NCBI RefSeq assembly: GCF_001618865.1
Contig: NZ_CP015136.1
Span: 5,429,001-5,493,000, forward strand
DNA from: Luteitalea pratensis
Lineage (GTDB): Bacteria > Acidobacteriota > Vicinamibacteria > Vicinamibacterales > Vicinamibacteraceae
Reading direction: 5' to 3'
Length of the DNA: 64,000 nt
Shown: positions 8,146 to 17,000 of the stretch, piece by piece
How positions within the stretch are numbered: position 1 is the first letter of the stretch
Layout of the letters: every line of letters starts with the position of its first letter
Made by a program: the position numbers and the translations under genes
The notes under the pieces: model-generated
Told to the model about the DNA's origin: nothing
The model's input: only the letters and a program-made list of their open reading frames with translations
Database searches by the model: none

Positions 8146-9663
8146 CTAGGCCAGGAACCGGCCGTAGGCGTCGTCGCCCGTCTCTTCCGTCGACCGGTAG
8201 CCCAGCGCCTCGCGGAATCCGTCGAACGCCCCGTCGTCGTCGACCGGCACCTCGAACCCCGCGAGCACCCGCCCGATGTCGGCGCCGTGATTGCGGTAAT
8301 GGAAGAGGCTGATGTTCCAGCGGCCGCCGAGCGTGTCGAGAAACTGCAGTAGCGCCCCTGGCCGCTCGGGGAACTCGAAGCGGCAGACGCGTTCACGGGC
8401 GACGTCACGCGAGCGTCCCCCGACCATGTACCGCACGTGCAGTTTCGCGAGTTCACTCTGCGTCAGGTCCGTCACCTGGTAGCCGCCCTCACGCAGGCGG
8501 ACCAGCACGTCATCGGCATCGACGCGCGAGCGGGTGGCCACGCCGACGAAGATGTGCGCTTCGGCACGCGTGCTCAGCCGGTAGTTGAACTCGGTGATCA
8601 CGCGCGGGCCGAGGATGGTGCAGAACTGCCGGAAGGCGCCCTTTCGCTCCGGGATGGTGACCGCGAAGAGGGCTTCCCGCTGCTCGCCGAGTTCGGCCCG
8701 CTCGGCGACGAAACGCAGCCGATCGAAGTTCATGTTCGCGCCGCTCAGGACCGCCACCAGCGGTTGCCGCGGCGGCTCGGGCTGCATCGCCACCCACGCC
8801 TTCAGCCCGGCGACCGACAACGCGCCAGCCGGCTCCATGATCGTCCGGGTATCGTCGAAGACGTCCTTGATCGCGGCGCAGATGGCGTCGTTGTCGACGA
8901 CGACCATGTCATCCACCGTCTCGCGGGCGATGGCGAAGGTGTGGACGCCCACCTGCCGCACGGCGACGCCGTCGGCAAACAGGCCGACGCGTTCGAGCAC
9001 CACGCGCTCGCCGGCCCGCAGCGAGCGCGCCATCGCATCGGCATCGACGGGCTCGACACCGATGATCCGCACTGCCGGCAGCATCGCCTTCACGTAGGCG
9101 GCAATGCCGGTCAACAACCCGCCGCCGCCGACGGGCACGAAGATGGCGCCAAGGTCGCCCGGACGCTGCCGCACGATCTCGTCGCCAACGGTCCCCTGCC
9201 CGGCAATCACCAGCGGATCGTCGAACGGATGGATGAACGTCGCCCCGGTCCGATCCGCTTCCTCGCAGGCAAACGCATACGCGTCGGCGTACGTGTCGCC
9301 GGCCAGTTCCACGTCGGCGCCGCGGCTGCGCACCGCATCGACCTTGATGTCCGGCGTCGTCTGCGGCATCACGATGCGCGCGCGAATGCCGAGGTGCTGC
9401 GCGGACATCGCGACGCCCTGGGCGTGGTTGCCGGCGCTGGCCGCGATCACCCCGCGGCTGCGTTCCGCCTCCGACAGGCGGGCCATGCGGTTGTAGGCAC
9501 CGCGAATCTTGAAGCTGAAGACCGGCTGGAGGTCTTCGCGCTTCAGGTACACCGGGACGCCGAGCCGGCCCGACAGCCGCGGCGCGGGGTCGAGCGGGGT
9601 CTCGCGCGCGACGTCGTAGACGCGGCTGGTCAGGATCTCGCGAACGAGGGGATCGAACGACAC
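8146..9663 (-). CDS. ilvA: Threonine ammonia-lyase, biosynthetic
   Basis: PLP enzyme that converts threonine to 2-oxobutyrate, the first step of isoleucine synthesis. The PLP lysine is in FSFKIRGAYN (Lys near residue 52); ASAGNHAQGVA and VGGGGLLTGIAAY form the cofactor pocket. The 505-residue length, with two ACT-like domains after about residue 330 (FAVTIPERKGAF and ERVCRFEFPERPGALLQFL), identifies the long biosynthetic form that is normally inhibited by isoleucine. No linked ilv genes are present; it stands alone, upstream on the same strand from the isomerase-like gene. Confidence 0.95.
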   Translation of the reverse strand: MSFDPLVREILTSRVYDVARETPLDPAPRLSGRLGVPVYLKREDLQPVFSFKIRGAYNRMARLSEAERSRGVIAASAGNHAQGVAMSAQHLGIRARIVMPQTTPDIKVDAVRSRGADVELAGDTYADAYAFACEEADRTGATFIHPFDDPLVIAGQGTVGDEIVRQRPGDLGAIFVPVGGGGLLTGIAAYVKAMLPAVRIIGVEPVDADAMARSLRAGERVVLERVGLFADGVAVRQVGVHTFAIARETVDDMVVVDNDAICAAIKDVFDDTRTIMEPAGALSVAGLKAWVAMQPEPPRQPLVAVLSGANMNFDRLRFVAERAELGEQREALFAVTIPERKGAFRQFCTILGPRVITEFNYRLSTRAEAHIFVGVATRSRVDADDVLVRLREGGYQVTDLTQSELAKLHVRYMVGGRSRDVARERVCRFEFPERPGALLQFLDTLGGRWNISLFHYRNHGADIGRVLAGFEVPVDDDGAFDGFREALGYRSTEETGDDAYGRFLA

Positions 9664-10038
9664 TGGGGGACTATAGCGGGAATCGGGTACCGGGTACCGG
9701 GTACCGGGTGCCGGGTGCCGGGTACGGAGACGACGGTGCGAGATCAGGAATCGAGAATCGGGATCCTCGATTGGATTCAGGCTGTCCCAGGCCTACCTCG
9801 CGGCGTGGTGTCGAGCGAGCTCGACGCCTGCCTCGGGTGTAGGAGTCCGCGCTCGTTCGCATGCACACCGTAAGGGCGCGAGATCGTTCGACATTCTTGG
9901 CATTCGCGGCATTCCGGGATTGCCGGGCTCTTACCAGCCCCGGGCTGTCCCTTGGGCGCCGAAGCCTTGGCAGAGGCGGCCAGCCCGGCGTTTCGTCGCG
10001 GGTTCTGTCAGCGGCATACTCCGGAGTGCGTTGCCCGT
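9664..10038. other. Gene-free 375-bp gap packed with short repeats
   Basis: No credible coding region is seen on either strand. It holds, in order: a GGG-N4 heptad tract (9677-9726); a palindromic stretch at about 9790-9845 with a perfect dyad GTCGAGC-GA-GCTCGAC at 9810-9825; a GGAATGC-type tract whose minus-strand reading ends AATGTCGAA (about 9889-9932); and a hairpin-prone block at 9941-9990 containing GAAGCCTTGGC, related to elements at 48274 and 34451. It lies between ilvA and a HAD gene, both on the minus strand. Confidence 0.8.
9677..9726. repeat. Heptad tract, GGGTACC family
   Basis: Seven consecutive 7-bp units: one GGGAATC, three GGGTACC, two GGGTGCC and a final GGGTACG. GGGTACC contains the palindrome GGTACC, so each unit is locally self-complementary. 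The tract begins 13 bp upstream of the ilvA start codon, within its probable 5' untranslated or promoter region. Confidence 0.9.
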
Positions 10039-10665
10039 TCAATCCAGCAGGAGGGCGTGCAGTGAATCCACCGTCGTGACGACGGCGTCGGGCTCGGCGT
10101 CACGCAGTTGCGTCTCCGAGTGCACGCCCCAGGTCACCGCGCAGGTGCGCAGGCCGGCAGCACGGCCCGCCGCGATGTCGGTGACGGCGTCGCCGATCAT
10201 CCAGGCGCCAGGGCGGCCGACGCCTGCCAGCGCATGGGTGATGACGTCGGGCGCGGGCTTGTGTGGAAAGCCGTCCGTGCCCTGGACGTGGTCGAGGCGA
10301 CCCTCGAGGCCGAGACGCCCGAGGACGGTGCACGCCATCCATGTCGTCTTCGTGGTGGCGACCGCCAGGGCATGGCCGCGCAGGCGCAGCGCGTCGAGCA
10401 GGTCGACGATGCCGGGGTACGGGCGCGTGCGTTCGGCGCAGCGCTCGGCGTAGTCGCGACGGTACTCGGCGATCAGCGCGTCGATCGTCTCGGCAGGGAC
10501 CCAGGGCGCATACATGTCGCGCAGCGGCTTGCCGATCATCTGCCGGACCACGCCCGCCTCGGGTGGCTCGCAGCCGGCGACATGGAAACTGCGACGGAAA
10601 GCGGCGCTGATGTCGTCGAACGAATCGACAAGCGTGCCATCCAGGTCGAACACGATCGCACTCAC
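10039..10665 (-). CDS. HAD-superfamily hydrolase, phosphoglycolate phosphatase-like
   Basis: A 208-residue cytoplasmic phosphatase of HAD subfamily IA. The nucleophile motif is FDLDGTLVDSFDD at the N-terminus, motif II is VATTKT, the motif III lysine is in FPHKPAPDV, and the motif IV acids are in MIGDAVTDIAAGRAAG. The helical cap lies between residues about 15 and 80. Closest functional analogues are Gph and PpaX, which dephosphorylate 2-phosphoglycolate or pyrophosphate; the substrate is not certain. Divergent from the creatininase-family gene, with a heptad tract between. Confidence 0.88.
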   Translation of the reverse strand: MSAIVFDLDGTLVDSFDDISAAFRRSFHVAGCEPPEAGVVRQMIGKPLRDMYAPWVPAETIDALIAEYRRDYAERCAERTRPYPGIVDLLDALRLRGHALAVATTKTTWMACTVLGRLGLEGRLDHVQGTDGFPHKPAPDVITHALAGVGRPGAWMIGDAVTDIAAGRAAGLRTCAVTWGVHSETQLRDAEPDAVVTTVDSLHALLLD

Positions 10666-10677
10666 TGCATGATTCTA

Positions 10678-10712
10678 CGGGAGTCGGGAGTCGGGAGTCG
10701 GGAGTCGGGGGA
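10678..10712. repeat. Heptad tract, GGGAGTC x4
   Basis: Four near-perfect GGGAGTC units plus a degenerate fifth lie 12 bp upstream of the HAD gene start and about 60 bp upstream of the divergent creatininase gene. Of all tracts it is the most homogeneous, which suggests recent expansion. Confidence 0.88.
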
Positions 10713-10773
10713 TGGAACCCGCGATGGGGATTCGGCGACGGCCGATGGACCACGGCGGATAGAATTTGCGGCC

Positions 10774-11571
10774 ATGAAGCCACCGACCGTTTTTCTGGGC
10801 GAGATGACCAACACCGAGCTCGAGCAGTTCCTCGAGGCGCACCACACGGTGATCATCCCTGTCGGCGCCACCGAGCAGCACGGGCCGCACTCGCCACTGG
10901 CCACCGACGTGATCATCCCCAACGAGGTGGCGCGGCGCGTCGCGCCGCTGGTAGGCGCGGTGGTCGCGCCGCCGCTGCCGTACACGCTGTCCTATCCGCA
11001 CGTCGGTTTCACCGGTGTCGTGCACCTGCGCATTCCGACCTTCATGGCGGTCATCGAAGACCTCTGCGTGAGCTTTGCCACGATGGGCATGAAGCGCATC
11101 GTCTTCCTGAACGGGCACTACGACAACACGTATGCGATCGCCTACGCCTGCGCGATGGCCGCCGAGAAGATCGGCAAGGACGTCAAGGCTTTTCCGGTGA
11201 ACTACTGGGACGGGATGCCGCCCGAGACCGCCGCGCAGTGGGCGAGCCTGAAGAAGGGCCTGCACGCACATACCGCGGAGGTCTCGGCAATCATGGCCAT
11301 CAACCCGGACCTGGTGGATCCCGAGAAGTTGAACGTGGAGTTCCCGAACTTCCCCGAGTACACCGTCGCCAACATCGGTGCCGTCCACACGGCGTACTTC
11401 TTCACGTCACCCGGCTCGGTGTACTGGGCGACCAGGTCGGGGACGTGGGGCGAGGCGCGCGACAGCACGCCCGAGAAAGGCGAGGAGTACCTGCGAGTCT
11501 CCGTGCAGTCGACCCTCGACCTGCTCGAGAACATCGAGAACACGTTCAAGGCAATGCCGGTCCGCGATTAG
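10774..11571 (+). CDS. Creatininase-family amidohydrolase
   Basis: A 265-residue member of the creatininase/MftE fold, whose members hydrolyse cyclic amides or peptides with a binuclear metal centre. Metal-ligand motifs are GATEQHGPHSPLATD (Glu, His, Asp), FLNGHYDNTY (NGH) and HAHTAEVSAIM (Glu). ATG 10774 was chosen because MKPPTVFLGEMT is followed directly by the conserved fold; the longer open frame upstream crosses the HAD gene. No mycofactocin genes are nearby, so the substrate is unknown. Confidence 0.88.
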   Translation: MKPPTVFLGEMTNTELEQFLEAHHTVIIPVGATEQHGPHSPLATDVIIPNEVARRVAPLVGAVVAPPLPYTLSYPHVGFTGVVHLRIPTFMAVIEDLCVSFATMGMKRIVFLNGHYDNTYAIAYACAMAAEKIGKDVKAFPVNYWDGMPPETAAQWASLKKGLHAHTAEVSAIMAINPDLVDPEKLNVEFPNFPEYTVANIGAVHTAYFFTSPGSVYWATRSGTWGEARDSTPEKGEEYLRVSVQSTLDLLENIENTFKAMPVRD

Positions 11572-11605
11572 CGACTTCGCGGCCATTGTCGCGGACCGGC
11601 AGCGC

Positions 11606-11718
11606 CAATGCTGGAATGCCGGAATGCTGGGAATGTCGAAATCACGGTCGTGTGAGGCGTCGTGACCAGGTCCTGATTGGGTTCGACATTTCAGCATTGC
11701 GGCATTGCGGCATTGCGC
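11606..11718. repeat. Inverted GGAATGC-type tandem repeats between convergent genes
   Basis: The left arm (11606-11640) has several units of 8-9 bp containing GGAATGC and ends AATGTCGAA. The right arm (about 11691-11718), read on the minus strand, has GCAATGCC-type units and also ends AATGTCGAA. The arms face each other across about 50 bp. The same edge sequence occurs at 1401-1409 and about 9893-9901. Confidence 0.88.
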
Positions 11719-11743
11719 GCGTAGTCGGCCTGAGCAGAACGAC

Positions 11744-11772
11744 AAAAGGCCGCTCGAATGTCGAGCGGCCTT
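11744..11772 (-). terminator. Rho-independent terminator of metK
   Basis: A perfect 12-bp stem, AAGGCCGCTCGA with TCGAGCGGCCTT, around a 3-base loop (11746-11757 and 11761-11772). Read on the minus strand it is followed by TTTTGTCGTT. It starts 25 bp past the metK stop. The plus-strand side lacks a clean T run, so it serves metK better than the convergent creatininase-family gene. Confidence 0.85.
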
Positions 11773-11797
11773 CGTCGTTCACGAGAGCGAAAGGCGA

Positions 11798-12907
11798 CTA
11801 CGCTTCCCAGGGCAGCCCGGGACGACCGAAGTGTCCGTAGTTCGTGGTCTGCCGGTAGATGGGACGCAGCAGGTTCAGCGTCTTGATGATCCCTGCGGGG
11901 CGCATGTCGAAGGTCTTGCGGACGAAAACCTCGGCGGCCTTGTTGTCGCCGGTGCCGAACGTCTCGACGAGCAGCGAGGTCGGTTCCGCCACGCCGATGG
12001 CGTACGAGAACTGCACCTCGCAACGCGCGGCCAGGCGGGCCTTCACCACTTCGCGGGCGACGTAGCGGCCGAAGTACGCGGCGCTGCGGTCGACCTTGGA
12101 CGGATCCTTGCCCGAGAATGCGCCGCCACCGTGGCGCGCAGCACCGCCATACGAGTCGACGATGATCTTGCGGCCGGTGACGCCGGCGTCGGCCGACGGC
12201 CCGCCGTGCGAGAAGCTACCGGAGGGGTTCACGAGGAAGAGGTCCTTCGCGGGCGTCCAGTCGCCGAGGACGCGCGGTGCGAGTTCCTCGATGACGTAGG
12301 CCTTGATGTCGTCCTGCTTCGCCTCGGCCACGTGCTGCGTCGAGACGACGACGCGCTCGATGGCGACCGGCGTGCCGTTCTCGTAACGGACCGAGACCTG
12401 GCTCTTGCTGTCGGGACGAATCCAGCGGTAGGCCCCGCCCTTCTTGCGATCTTCGGCAAGGCCCCGCGTCAGGCGGTGGGCCAGCAGGATCGGCAGCGGC
12501 ATCAGTTCGGGGCTCTCGTTGCTGGCATAGCCGAACATCAGGCCCTGGTCACCCGCGCCCTGCTCTTCGGCGGCCCTATCGACGACGCTCGAGTTGATCT
12601 CCTTGGACTGCGCGGTGATCTTGAGAATCACCTGCACGCCGTCGGCGTTGAAGACCTCGTCGGCCCAGTCGTAGCCGATCTCGCGGATCGCCTGCCGGGC
12701 AATCTGCTCGTAGTCGACGTCCTTCGCGCCGGTCGTCACCTCGCCGGCGAGGACCACGAGGTCCTCCTTCACGAGGGTTTCCACCGCGACCTTGGAGGTC
12801 GGGTCTTGCGAGAGGCAGGCGTCGAGCGCGGAATCGGAGATGAAATCAGCCACCTTGTCCGGGTGGCCCTCCGACACGGACTCCGACGTGAGAACGAAAC
12901 AGGACAT
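11798..12907 (-). CDS. metK: S-adenosylmethionine synthetase
   Basis: Makes S-adenosylmethionine from ATP and methionine; essential in most bacteria. N-terminal [20 protein letters not shown] carries the ATP/methionine-binding histidine. [19 protein letters not shown] and the P-loop-like [20 protein letters not shown] are classic MetK motifs, with the glycine-rich [20 protein letters not shown] following. At 369 residues it is slightly shorter than E. coli MetK. It is preceded on the same strand, 78 bp away, by an orphan DNA-binding-domain gene and ends in a strong terminator. I could not recognise a SAM riboswitch in the leader. Confidence 0.97.
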   Translation of the reverse strand: MSCFVLTSESVSEGHPDKVADFISDSALDACLSQDPTSKVAVETLVKEDLVVLAGEVTTGAKDVDYEQIARQAIREIGYDWADEVFNADGVQVILKITAQSKEINSSVVDRAAEEQGAGDQGLMFGYASNESPELMPLPILLAHRLTRGLAEDRKKGGAYRWIRPDSKSQVSVRYENGTPVAIERVVVSTQHVAEAKQDDIKAYVIEELAPRVLGDWTPAKDLFLVNPSGSFSHGGPSADAGVTGRKIIVDSYGGAARHGGGAFSGKDPSKVDRSAAYFGRYVAREVVKARLAARCEVQFSYAIGVAEPTSLLVETFGTGDNKAAEVFVRKTFDMRPAGIIKTLNLLRPIYRQTTNYGHFGRPGLPWEA

Positions 12908-12985
12908 GCGGGACTAATCCTTCGGGTAATGCTCGTGCGTTGAGGCCGGAGCTTCGTCGTGCCAGCCGTTCACGTGACGGGCGCG

Positions 12986-13279
12986 TCAGCTCACGCGGCG
13001 AAGTACGCCTTCGGAACTGACGGTGGCCAGGATCTCGTCCCGGCGGCCGCGCGCCTCGGTCAGGTCGTCGGTCTTGAGCGAATGACGAATCCGCTCCTGA
13101 CGCCAACCATCAATGATAACCGTGTAGGCAATCCACCAGAAACGGCCATTGCGCCAGAGGTGGTGATTTTCGCCCAGACGCTGGAAGCGCCGATCGTGCG
13201 GCGACAGGGCCACCTGCAGCGACGGACGGCGCAGCGCAGGGACCGAGGGGGACTCTGTGGGGGAAGCTGTGTGAATCAC
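12986..13279 (-). CDS. Small orphan protein resembling the arm-type DNA-binding domain of tyrosine integrases
   Basis: A 97-residue protein starting at GTG 13279 behind a strong AGGAGA ribosome site. The first 30 residues look disordered. Then RFQRLGENHHLWRNGRFWWI, a Tyr-Thr strand, and IRHSLKTDDLTEARGRRDEIL follow. That pattern (aromatic beta strands, then 'SLKTdDl.EAr.rr..il') is how many phage-type integrases begin, in the domain that binds arm-type sites. The core-binding and catalytic domains (Arg-His-Arg-Tyr) are absent, and metK follows 78 bp downstream. It could be an integrase remnant kept as a DNA-binding regulator, or a stand-alone family. The frame is open further upstream, but GTG plus its ribosome site is the best start. 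Confidence 0.65.
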   Translation of the reverse strand: MIHTASPTESPSVPALRRPSLQVALSPHDRRFQRLGENHHLWRNGRFWWIAYTVIIDGWRQERIRHSLKTDDLTEARGRRDEILATVSSEGVLRRVS

Positions 13280-13313
13280 GGTGTCTTCTCCTGAGTAACC
13301 AAGTGAAGACACC
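13280..13313 (-). promoter_or_regulatory. Hairpin/dyad enclosing the ribosome site of the orphan DNA-binding gene
   Basis: Perfect 9-bp inverted repeat GGTGTCTTC (13280-13288) and GAAGACACC (13305-13313) with a 16-base spacer. On the minus-strand transcript the second arm ends directly at the GTG start codon, and the AGGAGA ribosome site sits at the loop/arm junction. It could hide the ribosome site in a stem, or be a protein-binding dyad, perhaps for the gene's own product (inference). Confidence 0.7.
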
Positions 13314-13480
13314 CGGAGGCTGCGGGGTGACCGCACGGACACTTTGATTGTTCGTCTCGAACCGCATCGCCACGATCGGCCTGGTGGCCGACCGGGCTGG
13401 CACCTTGGGATGTCCGCCCCAGGTTGCCGGGCCCGCACCTTGCGAGCCGCTCCGGATGTCGTGAAACACGATAGCATCAC

Positions 13481-13948
13481 ATGTGGAGATACACAAGCGT
13501 GGATTCAACGAATGATTCCATAACGGTCGGCGTGCGGTGCCTCGGCGACCGCGACATTCCCCGCTACCAGACACCCGGGGCGGCCGCCTTCGACCTCGCC
13601 GCCGCGGCCGACCTCGTCGTCGCCCCAGGGCAGCTCGCACTCGTCCCTACCGGACTCGTGTTCGCAGTCCCGGACGGCCATTTCCTCGCCATCGTCGCGC
13701 GCAGCAGCCTGCCCAGGCGGGGCTTGATTGTTGCCAACGGACTGGGGGTGCTCGACAGCGACTATCGCGGGCCAGCGGACGAGGCGCGGGTCCTGGTGCT
13801 GAACTACACCGACGCGCCCGTCTCCATCACCAGGGGCGACCGCATCGCGCAGGCATTCGTCCTGAAAGTGCCGAGGGTCGCCTTTGTGCCGCTCGCCCAC
13901 GACGACGGCCAGGGCTCGCGGGGCGGATTCGGCTCCACGGGCACGTGA
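13481..13948 (+). CDS. dut: dUTP diphosphatase
   Basis: Hydrolyses dUTP to dUMP and pyrophosphate, keeping uracil out of DNA and supplying dTMP synthesis. All five trimeric dUTPase motifs are visible: AAAFDLAA, VARSSLPRRGL, GVLDSDYRGP (catalytic Asp), RGDRIAQAFV and the C-terminal RGGFGSTG. At 155 residues it is of normal size. ATG 13481 gives an N-terminal extension of about 15 residues; GTG 13499 or 13532 could also be the start. The stop codon TGA 13946-13948 is the first triplet of an ACAAG-type repeat tract. Confidence 0.93.
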   Translation: MWRYTSVDSTNDSITVGVRCLGDRDIPRYQTPGAAAFDLAAAADLVVAPGQLALVPTGLVFAVPDGHFLAIVARSSLPRRGLIVANGLGVLDSDYRGPADEARVLVLNYTDAPVSITRGDRIAQAFVLKVPRVAFVPLAHDDGQGSRGGFGSTGT

Positions 13949-14050
13949 ACAAGGGAACAGGGACAACGAACAAGTCACAAGGGCAAACCAAAGAGACGAG
14001 GATCAAGGAAGTACCTTGTGACTTCTTCGTTCTCCCTTGTCACTTGTTCA
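13946..14050. repeat. ACAAG-type repeat tract with long inverted arms, joining two stop codons
   Basis: The gap between convergent dut and RND genes is filled with units such as GAACAAGG, GGAACAGG and GGACAAC. Arms 13968-13983 and 14034-14049 pair at 15 of 16 positions. Both gene stops lie in the repeat: dut reads TGAACAAGGG at its end and the RND gene reads TGAACAAGTGACAAGGGAGA at its end. A near-identical 3' sequence closes the Ser/Thr kinase gene at 57784-57802. It is likely to act as a bidirectional terminator, though T runs are short. Confidence 0.88.
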
Positions 14051-17000
14051 GATTCCGGTACTGGCTCTCGTGGCGGCGGGTTCCGGCAGGTCGATGGGTT
14101 CGCTGACGTGACCGTGACTGCGCGAGGTGCTCGGACGGCGGAAGAGGCGGAAAGCAAAGTCACGCATGCCGGCCATGATGTCGTAGAGGGTCGGAATCAC
14201 GAGCAGCGTCAGCAGCGTCGACGTGATCACCCCGCCGATGACGGCGCGCCCGAGCGGCGCGCGGAAATCCGCGCCCTCGCCGTGGCCAATCGCCACAGGC
14301 ATCATCCCCGCGACCAGCGCGAAACTGGTCATCAGGATCGGCCGCAACCGCACCCGGCCCGCCTCGACCAGCGCCTCGCGGCGTTCCATCCCCTGCTCCA
14401 TCGACCACTTCGCGAAGTCCACCAGCAGGATCGCGTTCTTGGCCACGATGCCCATGAGGAGGATCACGCCGATCATGCTCATCAGGTTGATCGTGGTGTT
14501 GGTGACCAGCAGCGCGAGCATCACGCCGATCAACGAGAGCGGCAGCGAGATCATGATCGCCAGCGGGTCGAGGAACGAGCCGAACTGCAGCACTAGCACG
14601 AAGTACATCAACAGCACCGCCAACCCGAGCGCCGCGAAGATGCCGCCGAACACCTCGGCCTGGTCCGCCGACTCACCGCCCGTAGACAACTGGTACCCCG
14701 CCGGCAACGATACGTTTGCCGCCACGCGCGGCATGATGTCGGCAAGCACCTCGTTGAGGGAGCGCACCTCGGTATTGGCTTCGATCTTGATGACGCGATC
14801 GCGATTCAGATGGTCGATGCGCGCCGGACCGATACTGTTCTCGAGACGCGCCACCTGGCCGAGCGGAATCAGCACCGGCCCGTGCGGCCCCTGCACCGAA
14901 ATCGGCAACTGCGACAGGTCCTTGGCGCGGGTGCGAGCCTCGGGCGCCAGGCGCACGTACACGTCGCGCGTCTCGCCCTGCGGATCGATCCAGTCGCCGG
15001 TGTCGATCCCGGCAAACGCCGGGCGCAGCGCCTGCGCCACCTGGCCGACGGTGACGCCGAGCGACCCGGCGAGGCCACGGTCCATCACCACGTCGATCTC
15101 GGGCTTGCGGCCCTTGGTCGACAAGCCGACGTCCACCGCCCCGGGCACCTTGCGTACCTCGTCGCGGATCTTCTCGGCCAGGACCGACAGGTCGTCGGAC
15201 TTGCTGGGTCCGGTCAACTGCAGCTGGATCTGCTTGATGTTGCCGAAGAAGTTGGTGTTGATCCAGGCCTCGACGCCGCCGAGGTTCAACAGCCTGGCGC
15301 GCAGGTCCGCCGCCACCTCCTCCTGACGGCGCGTGCGCTCGGCACGCGGCTTCAGCCGCACGTAGACCGTGCCTTCGTCGACCGATTCGGTCTGGCCACC
15401 AATGCTGGTGTAGGTGTAGGCGATCTCGGGCAAGGCCCGCGCGATCGTCGAGACTTCCTGCGTCTTGAGCTTCGTGTACGCGATGTTGGACCCCGGCGGC
15501 GTCGTGACGACGACGCTGAACTCCGAGTTGTCCATGATCGGCATGAAGCCGCCGCCGATGAACCCCATGGCCGGCAGGGCGATCGCCCCGACGAACGAGC
15601 CGACGGTCAGCAGCACCATCGCGAACCGGTGACGGAGCGCCCAGCTGATCACCGCCTTGTACCGGTCGGCCTGCCGATCGAACCAGCGATTGAAGTGGTC
15701 CAGGCCGCGGGAGATGAAGCTGCGCTGCTCGATCGGAATGTGCGGGTCGGGCCAGTAGGCCGAGAGCATCGGGTCGAGCGAGAACGACACGAAGAGCGAG
15801 ACCAGGACCGAGGAGGCGATAGTCAGCGCGAACGGCGCGAACCACTGCTGCGCCAGCCCGCCCATATAGCCGATCGGAACGAACACGACAACGATCGAGA
15901 ACGTTGTCGCCGCGACAGCCAGCCCGATTTCCGCTGTGCCCTCGCGAGCCGCCGTGTAGTGGTCCTTGCCCATCTCGACGTGCCGGACGATGTTCTCGCG
16001 TACCACGATCGCGTCGTCGATCAGGATGCCGATGGCCAACGACAGGCCGAGCAGCGACATCGTCTCGAGCTTGAACCCGAACATCAGCACGGCGATGAAC
16101 GAGGCGAGCACCGAGACGGGCAGCGCCAGGCCGGTAATGACGGTCGAGCGCCACGAGTTGAGGAACAGGAACACGGTGAAGACCGTGAGCACGGCACCCT
16201 CGATGAGCGCCGACTGGACGCTCTCGACCGATGCCTCGACACGTGAGCCTGCGTCGCGAATCAGCTTGAGTTCGACGCCGGGCGGCAAGGTCTTCTGGAC
16301 CTCGCGAATCTTCTCGATGACCCCTGCACTGACGGTCGTCGTCGAGGAGTTGGTGGTCTTCTTGATCTCGATGCCGACGGCGTTGCTGCTGTTGTAGGCG
16401 GCACCGGTGCGGGGCTCCTCGGCGCCGTCGTAGACACGCGCCACGTCGGCCAGCCGCACGATCCCGCCAGCAGCCTGGCTGACGACGATCTGGCCGAACT
16501 CGTTGGGCGCCTGCAAGCGGCCGCGTAGGCGAATGGTGCGCTCGTTGATGCCGCCCTGGAGGCGACCGACCGGCACCGCGAGGTTCTGCGACTGCAGCGC
16601 GCCAACCACCTGGCCGACGCTGACGCCGGCAGTCTGCATCGCCGTCGGGTTGATCTCGACGGTGATCTCGCGCTCGATCGCGCCGACGACGAGCACTTCG
16701 GCGACGTCGCGGATGCCGCGCAGTTCGTTGGTGACCCCGGGATCGGCGATCTGCGTCAACTGCGCGCCGGTCAGGTTGTTGGACGTCAGCGCCAGCGTCA
16801 CGATCGGGAAGTCATTGGGATCGAAACGCTTGAGGATCGGCTCCTCGATCTCCAGCGGCAGCTCGTTGCGGATCTCGGAGATCTTGTCGCGAATCTCCTG
16901 CACCGCCTCGGCCGGCTCCTTGCCGAACTCGAACTCGGCGATGATCACGCCGAAGCTGTCCAGCGACTGCGAGTCCATCTTCTTGAGCCCGCTGATGCTG

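Noticed and set aside
12908..12985. SAM-sensing riboswitch in the metK leader
   Set aside because: Only 78 bp separate metK from the upstream gene. I could not build a SAM-I, SAM-II or SAM/SAH consensus; only short unrelated stems are present.
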